Positions 1 to 9,252 of a stretch of 64,000 bases of DNA are shown here, piece by piece. The position numbers were made by a program, and so were the translations under genes. Below the pieces are notes generated by a model that ran no database searches, had not been told where the DNA came from, and was given only the letters and a program-made list of their open reading frames with translations. The stretch spans positions 2,976,001 through 3,040,000 of the forward strand of contig NZ_CP062231.1 in assembly GCF_024707525.1 (NCBI RefSeq). Direction: 5' to 3'. The number at the start of each line of letters is the position of its first letter. Within the stretch, counting starts at the first letter, position 1. The DNA comes from Rhizobium sp. TH2 (GTDB lineage Bacteria; Pseudomonadota; Alphaproteobacteria; Rhizobiales; Rhizobiaceae).

Positions 1-1
1 C

Positions 2-106
2 ACATGGCTGTTGCTCTATCCCGCGCTGATCTTTGTCCTGACCTTGAGCGCGCTCAATTTCGTCGGCGACGGCTTGCGCGATGCATTTGACCCGAAGGAT
101 CGCTGA
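2..106 (+). CDS. Peptide-type ABC transporter permease, C-terminal end (partial, DppC/OppC family)
   Basis: Only the last 34 codons are in the window; the reading frame enters at base 2 and stops with TGA at 104-106. The tail reads as a last hydrophobic membrane segment followed by LNFVGDGLRDAFDPKDR, the ending typical of DppC/OppC-type permeases of dipeptide/oligopeptide/nickel ABC importers. The stop is one base away from the ATG of the ATPase gene, so the two are translated as one operon. The substrate cannot be told from this fragment. Confidence 0.85.
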   Translation, partial: TWLLLYPALIFVLTLSALNFVGDGLRDAFDPKDR

Positions 107-107
107 C

Positions 108-1700
108 ATGGCGGAAACAATCCTCGACATCAACGACCTGAATGTCCGCTTCGATGCCGACGACGGCGCGGTTCACGCGGTCAAAAATCTCAGCCTCAAG
201 GTCGCCAAGGGCGAAACGCTGGCCATCGTCGGCGAGTCCGGCTCGGGCAAGAGCCAGACCATGATGGCCGTGATGGGCCTGCTCGCCACCAATGGCAAGG
301 TGACGGGCTCGGCGCGCTATCGCGGCCAGGAACTGGTGGGCCTGCCGGTCAAGCAGCTCAACGACATCAGGGGCGCCAAGATCACCATGATCTTCCAGGA
401 GCCGATGACGTCGCTCGATCCTCTCTACGCGATCGGCGACCAGCTGGCGGAACCGATCCGCTATCACCGCAGGATCTCGAAGGCGAAGGCGCGCGAGCGT
501 GCGCTCGAACTCCTGAAACTGGTCCAAATTTCGGACCCGGAGCGACGGCTGAAATCCTATCCGCACGAAATGTCCGGCGGCCAGCGCCAGCGCGTGATGA
601 TCGCCATGGCACTCGCCAATGACCCCGAACTGCTGATCGCCGATGAACCGACGACGGCGCTCGACGTGACGATCCAGGCCCAGATCCTCAACCTGCTCAA
701 GGAACTCAAGGAGCGCATCGGCCTCGGCATCGTCTTCATCAGCCACGACCTCGGCATCGTCAAACGCTTCGCAGACCGGGTCGCAGTGATGCGGCGCGGC
801 GAAGTGGTGGAGACCGGCACGGTCGAACAGATCTTCAGCGCGCCACAGCACGATTACACCAAAATGCTGCTGGCGGCCGAGCCGACGGGACGCAAGTCTC
901 CGGTCGACCCGAGCGCGCCGCGCCTGATCGAAGGCCGCAATGTCTCGATCACCTTCAAACTCGGCGGCGGGTTTCTAGCGGGCAAGCCGATGGAGCTCAA
1001 GGCCGTGGACAACGTGTCGCTGACGCTACGCGAAGGCCAGACGATCGGCGTCGTCGGCGAATCAGGCTCGGGCAAGTCCACGCTCGGCCGCCTGCTTCTC
1101 AGGCTCATCGATGGCGAGGGCCGGGTGATCTTCATCGGCAAGGACATATCCACATCGGACCGGCAGGCCATGCGGCCACTGCGCCGCCAGATGCAGCTGG
1201 TGTTCCAGGACCCCTACGGCTCGCTCTCGCCGCGCATGACCGCTGGACAGATCATCACCGAGGGACTGTTGGTCCACGAGCCGCATCTCACGACCGCCGA
1301 ACGCGACCGCCGCGCCGTCGAAGCGCTGAAGGAGGTCGGCCTCGATCCCGCGACCCGCAACCGCTATCCGCACGAATTCTCCGGCGGCCAGCGCCAGCGC
1401 CTCGCCATCGCCCGCGCCATCATCCTCAAGCCGCAGCTTGTCGTGCTCGACGAGCCGACCTCGGCGCTCGATCGCTCGGTGCAGAAACAGATCGTCGACC
1501 TGCTCCGCGACCTCCAGGCGCGCCACAAGCTCGCCTATCTCTTCATCAGCCACGACCTCGCGGTGGTGCGGGCGCTCTCGGATTATATCATGGTGATGAA
1601 GAGCGGCCGCGTGGTCGAGGAAGGTTCGACGGATGAGATATTTGACCGGCCGCGAGAGGATTATACGCGCGAGTTGATGGCGGCGGCGCTGGGGCATTGA
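108..1700 (+). CDS. Peptide-type ABC importer ATPase, two nucleotide-binding domains fused (DppD-DppF type)
   Basis: A 530-residue cytoplasmic protein that powers the importer whose permease tail precedes it. Two complete ABC ATPase domains lie in tandem. The first has Walker A GESGSGKS near residue 42, signature MSGGQRQRV and Walker [13 protein letters not shown]; the second has Walker [10 protein letters not shown] near residue 324, signature FSGGQRQRL and [12 protein letters not shown]. Both therefore look catalytically competent. In the dipeptide/oligopeptide family these are usually two separate proteins (DppD, DppF); fused forms are common in rhizobia. The ATG at 108 is preferred over an in-frame ATG at 81 because 81 lies inside the permease gene, and 108 follows its stop by one base. 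Substrate unknown: peptides, opines and some sugars are all handled by this family. Confidence 0.93.
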   Translation: MAETILDINDLNVRFDADDGAVHAVKNLSLKVAKGETLAIVGESGSGKSQTMMAVMGLLATNGKVTGSARYRGQELVGLPVKQLNDIRGAKITMIFQEPMTSLDPLYAIGDQLAEPIRYHRRISKAKARERALELLKLVQISDPERRLKSYPHEMSGGQRQRVMIAMALANDPELLIADEPTTALDVTIQAQILNLLKELKERIGLGIVFISHDLGIVKRFADRVAVMRRGEVVETGTVEQIFSAPQHDYTKMLLAAEPTGRKSPVDPSAPRLIEGRNVSITFKLGGGFLAGKPMELKAVDNVSLTLREGQTIGVVGESGSGKSTLGRLLLRLIDGEGRVIFIGKDISTSDRQAMRPLRRQMQLVFQDPYGSLSPRMTAGQIITEGLLVHEPHLTTAERDRRAVEALKEVGLDPATRNRYPHEFSGGQRQRLAIARAIILKPQLVVLDEPTSALDRSVQKQIVDLLRDLQARHKLAYLFISHDLAVVRALSDYIMVMKSGRVVEEGSTDEIFDRPREDYTRELMAAALGH

Positions 1701-1729
1701 GCTTGGGGGACTTAATATCCCGGACATTA

Positions 1730-1931
1730 CCCCTCACCAACTTCGGCCAAGGGTTCGCGATGCTCACCCGGCCTGCGTATCCTCTCCCGCAAGGGGAGAG
1801 GTAGGGTGCCACACTCTCGATTTCAGATTGAGGCAAAGCGTTGCCACGAGTTTTACCTCTCCCCTAGTGGGAGAGGATAGCAAGTCCGCATGAGACTGAC
1901 AGTCGAATGCTTGGACGCGCTTGGTGAGGGG
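1730..1931. repeat. Palindromic intergenic repeat with 11-bp terminal inverted repeats
   Basis: The 235-base gap between the convergent genes ending at 1700 and 1936 is almost filled by a 202-bp element. Its ends are CCCCTCACCAA (1730-1740) and the exact reverse complement TTGGTGAGGGG (1921-1931). Inside are two further hairpins, CCTCTCCC/GGGGAGAGG at 1781-1801 and CCTCTCCC/GGGAGAGG at about 1856-1875. There is no open frame of note. It resembles the small MITE-like or RIME-like palindromes scattered between genes in rhizobial genomes, and may also terminate transcription from both sides. Confidence 0.65.
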
Positions 1932-1935
1932 TGGG

Positions 1936-3114
1936 CTACCGCCCCGTAATCGCCACATGCTTCCCCGAAAGCTCGGGATAATCATCCGAGGGCTGCGCCG
2001 CAATCGCACGAATTCGTGCCTCCTCGGCAGCAATCTCCTCGCTCCCGGAAACCACCCGGAGCACCGTGTCGTAACGGCGCTCATCCCCATGCTCCAGCCA
2101 GATCAACTCACCCCGCTCCTTGGCAAAACCCCGGCCTTGCACATGGTTTGTCGAGGGCTCCAGGCCGACAGTGTATTGGCCGGAATGCAGGTTCTGCCAT
2201 TGGTAATTGCAGGGAAACTGGTCCTTGCGATTGATGACTTCGAAGCCGATGCCGAGCGCATCGTTGACCAGCATCACAGGCACGTCGCCATTCGAATCCG
2301 CAGCCATTTCGTGCTGCCAGACCTGCTCGTGAAAGCCCATCTGCGGCGCCGGCATGGCGCGATATCCGACACCCTGCTTGCGATAATTGTCGCCGGCGTG
2401 CCCCGCCCAGACGACATCCCGGATCGGTGCGATATAGCGCGAACCCTCGGCCAGCACGGGATGGCCGACATTGATGTGATAGAGATACATATGCGGCGTG
2501 CGATAGAAGCCGCGATTGACGACCCGGTCATGGATGCGGATGTCGTTGGTTCCGGCCTTGATCTCGATCCGACGGACAAGTTCGAGATGCTCGCCGAACA
2601 CCGCGCCCTGCGTGACGATGCCTTCGCACCAGAGCACTAGGTCATCACCATCCCAGCTTTCGCCGTAGCCGTTGAGCCTGGCGGGGATCATGCCGACGCG
2701 GCCATGCAGCGTATGGCTCACCGTCTTGCGCGGACCGTAGACATAGTGATCGCCAGCCTCTTCGTTCATGAACAAGATCTGGTCCAGCCCGCATGTCACC
2801 AGCAGGCCCGACGCCGAGCGCAGCCAGCCGAGACCGCCCTCGCCTTCGACGTCATGCAAACCGGGATGCTTGAAGCCGGCCGGGGAATGCCAGCCGATCG
2901 CCATGCCGCGATATTCGCATTCTCCGATATCGAGGCAGCGATCGACCATCACGGTGAACCGGAGTCCAGTGCCGCTACGGAATTCCAGCACGCGGACGCC
3001 GCGTTCGACGCCGTCGCCGAGCGTCATCAACCGGACGCCCGAGAATTGCGACAAGGAACCTGCATGCGCCGAGAGATCGCGCTGCGACCGCTGGCTTCCG
3101 TAAAGCTCGACCAT
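1936..3114 (-). CDS. DUF4432 family protein, aldose 1-epimerase-like
   Basis: A 392-residue protein of the DUF4432 family, which shares the galactose-mutarotase beta-sandwich fold. The N-terminal part has the family stretch around RCLDIGECEYRGMAIGWHSP; further on come LWCEGIVTQGAVFGEHLELVRRIEI and YLYHINVGHPVL, where the conserved His/Glu of the mutarotase site would lie. It is the last gene of the minus-strand sugar operon that begins with the binding protein at 10851, about 60 bases after the isomerase gene, with a GC-rich hairpin in that gap. Its likely job is interconverting anomers or epimers of the imported sugar or its oxidised product. No exact substrate can be assigned. The ATG at 3114 has a GGGAA-like ribosome site. 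Confidence 0.85.
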   Translation of the reverse strand: MVELYGSQRSQRDLSAHAGSLSQFSGVRLMTLGDGVERGVRVLEFRSGTGLRFTVMVDRCLDIGECEYRGMAIGWHSPAGFKHPGLHDVEGEGGLGWLRSASGLLVTCGLDQILFMNEEAGDHYVYGPRKTVSHTLHGRVGMIPARLNGYGESWDGDDLVLWCEGIVTQGAVFGEHLELVRRIEIKAGTNDIRIHDRVVNRGFYRTPHMYLYHINVGHPVLAEGSRYIAPIRDVVWAGHAGDNYRKQGVGYRAMPAPQMGFHEQVWQHEMAADSNGDVPVMLVNDALGIGFEVINRKDQFPCNYQWQNLHSGQYTVGLEPSTNHVQGRGFAKERGELIWLEHGDERRYDTVLRVVSGSEEIAAEEARIRAIAAQPSDDYPELSGKHVAITGR

Positions 3115-3137
3115 TATGTCATTCCCGAAATGTTGGA

Positions 3138-3162
3138 TCGGGCGGCCTGTCCAGCCGCCCGA
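3138..3162 (-). other. Intergenic GC-rich hairpin between isomerase and DUF4432 genes
   Basis: A perfect 9-bp stem, TCGGGCGGC (3138-3146) and GCCGCCCGA (3154-3162), with a 7-base loop. It lies between two genes of the same operon and has no run of T after it on either strand. It is more likely an RNA stability or partial attenuation structure than a full terminator. Confidence 0.5.
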
Positions 3163-3175
3163 AATTCGCGTCCGA

Positions 3176-4090
3176 TCAGAGGCCCTGCGCGCGCAGCTTG
3201 CCGTCGAGGAATTTCTTGGCGCGCGGCACGTCCGACTCTTCCAGATGCTCGATGATCATCGGGATATTCGGATGCTTCTTCGAAAGCAACTTGAGATACA
3301 GATCGTAGTTCAGCGAACCGAGGCCCGGTGCCGGCAGTTCGATCTCGCCGACGCCGCGGAACGTGTGGCTTTCGAGCGCGTCCGCATCACCGATATCGGC
3401 ATGCTTTTCCGCCTTGTCGTCGCCCGAGCGCTTGACGTCCTTGGCATGGCCGATCTTGATCTTGTCCTGCAGCGTATCGAAGACCTGATGCAGGATCTTG
3501 TCCATGTCATCGATATTGTGGGATTCGAAATAGTTGGTCGGATCCATCAGCAGGCCGAGGCCGGGGTGATCGACCTGCGCGAACATCTTCACCGTTTCCT
3601 CGACGGAACCGACGACGTTGTTCACATATGTTTCGAGCAGAAATACCGCGCCGTGATCGTAGGCGAACTGCGAAAGGTCGGCGATGACCTTGCGGCATTC
3701 CTCGAAGCCTTCCTCCGTCTTGTTCTTCGGATGATGCACCCAGTCGGACTCGGCGTTGTAGGTGCCGGTCTCTGAAATCACGTACGGGCTGCCGAGATAC
3801 TGGGCGTGCTTGATGATTTCCTTGAGGTAGCCGACGCGGCGGGCGCGTTCGTCCTTATCCGGATGGATGATGTTGGTGTAGCCCGAAACGCAGCAGATCG
3901 GCAGGTTGCTGTCGCGGAACGTGTTGCGGATCGTGGTGCACTTGTCCTTGGTGATCTGGCCCGGACCGACGTCGATATCCTTGAAATGCATGTCGAGCTG
4001 AACAGTATTGAAATCGAGCGCGCGGATTTTCTTCGCGGTCTCGGCTAAGCTATAAGGAAAATAGCCGGTGAAAATACCTGTCTGCATCAT
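3176..4090 (-). CDS. Sugar phosphate isomerase/epimerase family protein (xylose isomerase-like TIM barrel)
   Basis: A 304-residue protein of the AP-endonuclease-2/xylose-isomerase-like TIM-barrel family, which isomerises or epimerises sugars, ketoses and inositol derivatives using a divalent metal. Candidate metal ligands at the barrel strand ends are visible in VISETGTYN, FLLETYVNNV, LLMDPTNYF and MIIEHLEESDV. The frame stays open further upstream, but the ATG at 4090 is chosen because GGAGG lies 9 bases before it and the protein there begins as a first barrel strand (MMQTGIFTGYFPYSL). It sits 32 bases after the Gfo/Idh dehydrogenase gene. The pair resembles IolE/IolH- or MocC-type enzymes working with an inositol- or sugar-type dehydrogenase. 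The substrate is not determined. Confidence 0.88.
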   Translation of the reverse strand: MMQTGIFTGYFPYSLAETAKKIRALDFNTVQLDMHFKDIDVGPGQITKDKCTTIRNTFRDSNLPICCVSGYTNIIHPDKDERARRVGYLKEIIKHAQYLGSPYVISETGTYNAESDWVHHPKNKTEEGFEECRKVIADLSQFAYDHGAVFLLETYVNNVVGSVEETVKMFAQVDHPGLGLLMDPTNYFESHNIDDMDKILHQVFDTLQDKIKIGHAKDVKRSGDDKAEKHADIGDADALESHTFRGVGEIELPAPGLGSLNYDLYLKLLSKKHPNIPMIIEHLEESDVPRAKKFLDGKLRAQGL

Positions 4091-4122
4091 AGTCGTGTTC
4101 CTCCGTTTGGGTATCGATTGAA

Positions 4123-5211
4123 TTAGATTGCGATTTCGCTGAGCTTGATAGCGCGGCCCTCGTCCATCGAGCGGTAACCGGCTTCCACCAAAGCCATGGT
4201 CTTGACATTGTCGGCGACGTTGAGAACCGGCTCCTGGCCGTGCTTCACGGCATATTGCAGCTGCTCCATTACGCCGATGAAGGCATGCGGGAACCACATC
4301 GTGTCCCAGGTCGGCGTGACCCACTTGCCGCCGGTGGTCTTCCTCGAGGCATAGGTCAGCGTCGAGGCAGCACCATTGGGCCAGCCGATCGTGCCATGCG
4401 CCACGCCATCCGTGCCCTCGACACGCCACTTGATGTAGAATTCGCTGTCGAAGCCCTCTTCGCGCGGACCAGCCCAGACATCTTCCATCGAGACCGCCAG
4501 CACATTGCCAGGGAACTTGATGGTCGAAACGGTGATGCCGTCCTTGTGCTTGAACGTGGTGCGCGGATCGGACCGGGTCGCGGTGTAGATTTCCTCGGGG
4601 TCGCCGAACAGGAAGCGCAACACGTCGAGGTGATGCACGCTCATGTTGGAGAGTGTCAGCCGGTCGAAACCCTCGAGGAAGGTCTGCCAATGCGGGATGG
4701 CGCGCATATCGATCGTCGCCATCACGACCGCACCAAGTTCGCCATTGTCGAGGATCTGCTTGAGCACCTGCATCGACTGGTCGTAGCGCATGTTCTGGTT
4801 GACCGAGAGGATCTTGCCTGCGGCTTTCGCCTCGTCGCGCAGCTTCTTCGCCTCATCGAGCGAGAGCGCCAGGGGCTTCTGCGCCAGGATCGCCTTGATA
4901 TGTGGCTCCTTGAGCGCCGCGCGGATCAGCGCCGGCTGCTGGTCTGGCGGAAAGGCAAGATCGACGATATCGACATTCGTGTCCTTGATCAGCGCTTCGG
5001 GCGTATCGTGCACCGTCGGAATGGACCAACGGTCAGCGACCTTCTGGGCATTCGCCTTGGTGCGCGAGGCGATGGCCACGACGTTGAAGCCCGCTTCCTT
5101 GTAGGCCGCGAGATGGCACTCGGCCATGATCATGCCGGCGCCGATCGCACCGATCCTGTATTCCTTGACCCGGACGTCGGCATCCGGCTTGAAACCTTTG
5201 GTGTCAGCCAT
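4123..5211 (-). CDS. Gfo/Idh/MocA family NAD(P)-dependent oxidoreductase
   Basis: A 362-residue dehydrogenase. The N-terminal Rossmann fold shows GAIGAGMIMAE near residues 22-32. The usual EKP motif at the end of the nucleotide domain appears as AQKPLALS (lysine kept, glutamate replaced by glutamine). The C-terminal Gfo/Idh substrate domain contains NMSVHHLDVLRFLFGDPEE, with the histidines that usually help catalysis. Members oxidise sugars, inositols or their amino and methyl derivatives (MocA acts on rhizopine-related inosamine). The gene lies between the second ATPase gene (12 bases away) and the isomerase, so it should act on the imported sugar or polyol. The exact substrate is an inference only. 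Confidence 0.9.
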   Translation of the reverse strand: MADTKGFKPDADVRVKEYRIGAIGAGMIMAECHLAAYKEAGFNVVAIASRTKANAQKVADRWSIPTVHDTPEALIKDTNVDIVDLAFPPDQQPALIRAALKEPHIKAILAQKPLALSLDEAKKLRDEAKAAGKILSVNQNMRYDQSMQVLKQILDNGELGAVVMATIDMRAIPHWQTFLEGFDRLTLSNMSVHHLDVLRFLFGDPEEIYTATRSDPRTTFKHKDGITVSTIKFPGNVLAVSMEDVWAGPREEGFDSEFYIKWRVEGTDGVAHGTIGWPNGAASTLTYASRKTTGGKWVTPTWDTMWFPHAFIGVMEQLQYAVKHGQEPVLNVADNVKTMALVEAGYRSMDEGRAIKLSEIAI

Positions 5212-5223
5212 GACTTCCTCCCA

Positions 5224-6291
5224 TTATATTCCGGCTTGGTGAGACGCGAGCGCCTGCCCGTCCGGTTTGAAAAAATGCACGCGCTTCGGGTCACAGCTCA
5301 GCGCCACCGGGGAATCGACCTCGATCCTTGGCTGGCCGCGCATCAGCACCCGGAGCTTCTCTTCACCTGCCGAAAGCGTCACCACAGTATAGCCACCAAG
5401 CGGTTCGACTTCGAAAACCTTGGCGGGGACCCCTAACCGATCGCCGCTCCACGGCTCGGCCTTGAGATCCTCCGGCCGGATGCCGATCCCGGCAGCACCG
5501 TCAGGAACGCCGGAAAGGCTGATCGTGCCCGCGCCCGCCGTCCAGCCATTGGATTGCGTCAGCGGCAGCAGATTGATGGCGGGAGAGCCGAGCAGCCGCG
5601 CGACATACTGGCTCGCGGGGTGATCGTAGATGTCGGATGGCTTGCCCATCTGGCGGATCTGGCCATTCTCCAGGATCGCCATGCGGTCGGCGATCGACAT
5701 CGCCTCTTCCTGGTCATGCGTGACATAGATCAGCGTATGGCCAAGCTCGCGCTGTATGCGCTTGAGTTCCACGCGGGTCTCTTCGCGCAGCCGCGCGTCA
5801 AGCGCCGAGATCGGATCGTCCATCAGGTAGGCCGCCGGATCGCGCACCAACGCCCGCGCGATCGCCACGCGCTGCCGTTCGCCGCCCGAAAGCTGGGCCG
5901 GCGGCTTGTGCAGGAGATGGCCGATATGCAGCTTCTCGGAGACGGCCGCGACACGCGCCTTGATCTTGTCCTCGGGCACCTTGCGTTCAACGAGCGGGAA
6001 GCGGACATTCTGCTCCGCCGTCATATGCGGAAACAGCGCCAGGTTCTGGAACACCATCGCCACGTTGCGATCGGCCGGCGACAGCGCGTTGGCCGGCTTG
6101 CCGCCGATCAGGATCTCGCCGTGATCGGGCGTCTCGAGGCCGAGAATGAGCTTCAGGATCGTCGACTTGCCCGATAGCGGCGGGCCGAAGAGACAGAAGA
6201 ACTCGTTGTCCTGGACATGGAACGAGACATTGTTGACGGCAACCGTATCGCCGTAGCGCTTGGAGACATTGCGGAGAGAGATGCTTGCCAT
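5224..6291 (-). CDS. Sugar ABC importer ATPase 2 (UgpC/MalK type) with Asp in place of the Walker B Glu
   Basis: A 355-residue ATPase with a MalK-like C-terminal regulatory OB domain (IGIRPEDL near residue 273). Walker A is present but written GPPLSGKST. The signature LSGGERQRVAIARAL is canonical. Walker B reads AYLMDDPISALD: the catalytic glutamate of the usual DEP is replaced by aspartate. The H-loop is VTHDQEEA. Two bases separate it from the first ATPase gene, so the pair probably forms a heterodimer, as in the rhizobial glycerol importer GlpST. The partner has the complementary defect in its signature motif. Confidence 0.92.
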   Translation of the reverse strand: MASISLRNVSKRYGDTVAVNNVSFHVQDNEFFCLFGPPLSGKSTILKLILGLETPDHGEILIGGKPANALSPADRNVAMVFQNLALFPHMTAEQNVRFPLVERKVPEDKIKARVAAVSEKLHIGHLLHKPPAQLSGGERQRVAIARALVRDPAAYLMDDPISALDARLREETRVELKRIQRELGHTLIYVTHDQEEAMSIADRMAILENGQIRQMGKPSDIYDHPASQYVARLLGSPAINLLPLTQSNGWTAGAGTISLSGVPDGAAGIGIRPEDLKAEPWSGDRLGVPAKVFEVEPLGGYTVVTLSAGEEKLRVLMRGQPRIEVDSPVALSCDPKRVHFFKPDGQALASHQAGI

Positions 6292-6293
6292 GC

Positions 6294-7382
6294 TCAGATT
6301 TCCCTGATCGCGGCGCCGTTGGCGGCATCGAACAGCCGAACGGCATCTGGGTTGACGGTGAGCCTGGCCTTCATGCCCGCTTCGAGCCCGTTATCATTGT
6401 CCAGCACCACCTTGACCGAAGCCTTGTCGCGGCCGAGATGGACGATGGTCCGGGCGCCGATCCGCTCGACGAAAAACACCGGCAGGCCGGTCTCATCGGC
6501 GGTCAGTGACGCCTGTTCCGGCCGGAAACCGTAGAACACGTCGCGGCGCGCACCGGCATTGGCTGTGGTTGCGAGCGAGTCTGACAGGGCGGCGGATTTG
6601 CCGAACTCACCCATATCGACAATCGTCGTGCCATTCTCGTGGACGAGCGTACCCTTGATCAGGTTCATGCCGGGCGAGCCGAGGAAGCCGGCCACAAACG
6701 TATTGGCTGGATTGTTGTAGACCTCGACCGGCGAGCCGGTCTGCAATACTACGCCGTGATCCATCACGGCAATCCGGTCGGCCATGGTCATGGCTTCGAG
6801 CTGGTCGTGCGTGACATAAACCATGGTCTGCTTGAACTGGCGCTGCAAATGCTTGAGTTCCGTGCGCATCACGGCGCGGAACGCCGCATCGACATTCGAC
6901 AGCGGCTCGTCGAGCAGGAAGATCGCTGGCTCGACGATAGCCGAGCGGCCGATCGCGAGGCGCTGCAGGATATTGACCGACAGCTTCGCCGAGGGCTGGT
7001 TCAGCAAAGGTCCGAGTTGAAGAAACTCGGCGATCGCCTTGACTCGCCTGTCGATCTCGGCTTGCGGCAGCCTGCGCATGCGAAGGCCGTAAGCCAAGTT
7101 TTCATACACCGACATATGCGTGAAGATCGCATAATTCTGGAACACGAAGCCGACACCGCGCTTGCCCATGGACACGCCAGCCATGTCGCGGTCGTCGAAC
7201 AGGATGCGTCCGGCCGATGGGCTTTCCATGCCCGCGATCATGTTCATCGTCGTTGACTTGCCGCAGCCGGAGGGACCGAGCAGTGCGACGAACTCACCGT
7301 CCTGGATGGTCAGGTCCATCGTCTTGAGCGCGGTGAAGGCGCCGAAATTCTTGACCAGGTTTTCGAGATGGATCGCGGTCAT
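6294..7382 (-). CDS. Sugar ABC importer ATPase 1 (UgpC/MalK type) with degenerate signature motif
   Basis: A 362-residue ATPase. Walker A GPSGCGKST near residue 38 and Walker B FLLDEPLSNVD are canonical, and the H-loop VTHDQLEA is present. The ABC signature, however, reads LSVNILQRLAIGRS instead of LSGGQ-QRVAIAR. The C-terminal TOBE-like domain carries FYGFRPEQ. The frame is open far upstream through the permease genes, but the ATG at 7382 is preferred because it overlaps the permease stop by four bases (ATGA) and the protein starts as a normal ATPase ([14 protein letters not shown]). With the ATPase at 5224-6291 it should give one competent and one degenerate ATP site. Confidence 0.92.
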   Translation of the reverse strand: MTAIHLENLVKNFGAFTALKTMDLTIQDGEFVALLGPSGCGKSTTMNMIAGMESPSAGRILFDDRDMAGVSMGKRGVGFVFQNYAIFTHMSVYENLAYGLRMRRLPQAEIDRRVKAIAEFLQLGPLLNQPSAKLSVNILQRLAIGRSAIVEPAIFLLDEPLSNVDAAFRAVMRTELKHLQRQFKQTMVYVTHDQLEAMTMADRIAVMDHGVVLQTGSPVEVYNNPANTFVAGFLGSPGMNLIKGTLVHENGTTIVDMGEFGKSAALSDSLATTANAGARRDVFYGFRPEQASLTADETGLPVFFVERIGARTIVHLGRDKASVKVVLDNDNGLEAGMKARLTVNPDAVRLFDAANGAAIREI

Positions 7383-8320
7383 GCTGCTGCCCTCGCACGG
7401 TTCATACGCGCAATGGCGAAATTGGCGAAGACCGACAGAAAGATCAGGATGGCGAGAGCGATGGCCGCGACATAGCCCCAGATGAGGTCGTTCTGCGTGA
7501 CCTTGTAGATGTAAACCGAGATCGTCTCGGTTGCGACGCCCGGTCCACCGCCGGTCATGATAAACAGCGTGTCGAAAATCTTGAAGTTCTCGATCACACG
7601 GATCGCCAGCGCGATGATGATGATGGTCTTCATCTTCGGCAGGATGATAGTCCGGAAGCGTTGCGGCCAGGAAGCTCCGAGCAGGGTCGCCGCGCGCAAC
7701 TGATCTTCCGGCACGCCGGCAAGGCCCGCGAGCAGGATGAGGAACATCAGCGGCGTCCATTGCCAGATATCCGCGATCATCACCGCGATCAGCGCCCAGG
7801 TGGGGCTCGACAGCCAGGCGAGCGTGAACTGGGTTCCGGTCAGCGACGAGATGATGTCATTCACCGGCCCGCCGGACTGGAACAGCATGAAGAACATGTA
7901 GCCGGCGACCGCGGGCACGACCATCATCGGCATCAGCAGGATCGAATAGAAGAAGCGCTTGCCGCGAAAGTCATCCATGAACAGAAGCGCCAGCGCAAAG
8001 CCGAGCAGGAATTCCGCCGGCACGCAGATCAGCATGATCAGCGCCGTACGGCCGAGCGCCGACCAGAAACGGTCATCCACCGCCAGATCGGTATAGTTGG
8101 CGAATGTGTTCCACATCTGCCACGCCGACCACCACGGTACACCATCGAGCGGCGACCAGTCGGTCAGCGAGATATAGAGCTGCATCAGCAGCGGGAAGAC
8201 CGAAATTAACAGGACAAGGATCTGCGCCGGCAGCGTCAGCCGGAAGCCGAGCCTGCGGCTTTCCTGGTCGGCCACCGGGGTCGCGACAGGAAGGATCGGG
8301 TTGGACACGGCATCGGTCAT
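7379..8320 (-). CDS. Sugar ABC transporter permease (MalF/UgpA type)
   Basis: A 313-residue inner-membrane protein with about six hydrophobic segments: an N-terminal one ([19 protein letters not shown]), several in the middle and one at the end ([17 protein letters not shown]). The EAA loop that contacts the ATPase is seen as the stretch beginning [18 protein letters not shown]. The ATG overlaps the previous permease stop by four bases, and its own stop overlaps the next ATPase start by four bases, so the core transporter genes are translationally coupled. Confidence 0.92.
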   Translation of the reverse strand: MTDAVSNPILPVATPVADQESRRLGFRLTLPAQILVLLISVFPLLMQLYISLTDWSPLDGVPWWSAWQMWNTFANYTDLAVDDRFWSALGRTALIMLICVPAEFLLGFALALLFMDDFRGKRFFYSILLMPMMVVPAVAGYMFFMLFQSGGPVNDIISSLTGTQFTLAWLSSPTWALIAVMIADIWQWTPLMFLILLAGLAGVPEDQLRAATLLGASWPQRFRTIILPKMKTIIIIALAIRVIENFKIFDTLFIMTGGGPGVATETISVYIYKVTQNDLIWGYVAAIALAILIFLSVFANFAIARMNRARAAA

Positions 8321-9177
8321 TGCTTGAGCGCCCCGAAGGTCAGGCCGCGCACCAGATGCTTCTGGATCGCGATACCCATGATCACGGGGGGTACGGCGGC
8401 GATCAGGCCGAGCGCGGCTTTGGCGCCATAGAGCTGGCCGGTCATCGAGGATGACAAAGAGGCCATGTAGACCGGGATCGTGACCCAGTCGCGCGTCGTC
8501 AGCAGCAACCCGATTAGATAGTCCGACCAGTTCAGGATGAACACGAACAGCGCGGAACTGGCGAGCGGTGCACGCATCATCGGCAGCGTGATCTGGGTGA
8601 ACACGCGAAAGCGCGAACAGCCCTCTACGCGCGCCGCATCCTCGATCTCGCGCGGCATGTCATCGAAGAACGTCTTCATCAGCCAGAAGGCGAAGGGCAA
8701 CGTCACGATGCCGTAGATCAGCGCCAGCCCCCACCATGTGTCGATCATCCCAAGGAACGACCACATGATCATGACGGGGATCATCACCGCCATCGGCGGA
8801 AAAAGCCGGAGCTGGATCAGCGCCAAGGGAAGATTCTGCCCTGAACCGAAGCGCGACAGGCCATAAGCAGCCGACGTACCGGCAATCATCGCGATCAATG
8901 TACCGAATATCGCCGAAAGCAGCGAGGAAACGATCGGCCGTGTCGCCGTCTTGTCAAGCGCAACGATGAGATTGGAACTCGATTCACCGAAGATGAAACG
9001 GAAATTGTCGAGCGTCGGCTCCTTCGGCCACCATGTCAGGTCGGCGCCGGTCGCGGTCCACTCTGCGATCGGCTTGAAGGCCATCGAGGCCATCCAGGCA
9101 ATCGGCACAAGCGTCACCGCGACGGCCAGGATCACCGCCAGATAACGAAACACTTCAAAAAGGGGTGACCGGTTCAT
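8317..9177 (-). CDS. Sugar ABC transporter permease (MalG/UgpE type)
   Basis: A 286-residue permease with six predicted membrane segments. The first is near residues 8-30 ([19 protein letters not shown]), and the EAA motif is in [17 protein letters not shown]. This is the CUT1-type partner of the following permease; here the MalG-like gene comes before the MalF-like gene, the reverse of the more usual order. It starts 75 bases after the stop of the binding-protein gene, behind a strong hairpin. Confidence 0.92.
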   Translation of the reverse strand: MNRSPLFEVFRYLAVILAVAVTLVPIAWMASMAFKPIAEWTATGADLTWWPKEPTLDNFRFIFGESSSNLIVALDKTATRPIVSSLLSAIFGTLIAMIAGTSAAYGLSRFGSGQNLPLALIQLRLFPPMAVMIPVMIMWSFLGMIDTWWGLALIYGIVTLPFAFWLMKTFFDDMPREIEDAARVEGCSRFRVFTQITLPMMRAPLASSALFVFILNWSDYLIGLLLTTRDWVTIPVYMASLSSSMTGQLYGAKAALGLIAAVPPVIMGIAIQKHLVRGLTFGALKQ

Positions 9178-9208
9178 CGTCTCTTCTACACTTCACTCAC
9201 ACAGGAAA

Positions 9209-9232
9209 CGGAAGGCGGGTTGCCGCCTTCCG
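9209..9232 (-). other. Hairpin between binding-protein and permease genes
   Basis: A perfect 10-bp stem, CGGAAGGCGG (9209-9218) and CCGCCTTCCG (9223-9232), with loop GTTG. There is no T-run, so read-through is expected. A hairpin just after the binding-protein gene is a common device in ABC operons to protect the upstream mRNA and raise binding protein above permease levels. A hairpin in the same place is found in the Liv operon at 26762. Confidence 0.6.
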
Positions 9233-9252
9233 CTGGATTGGCCTTGGGAGGC

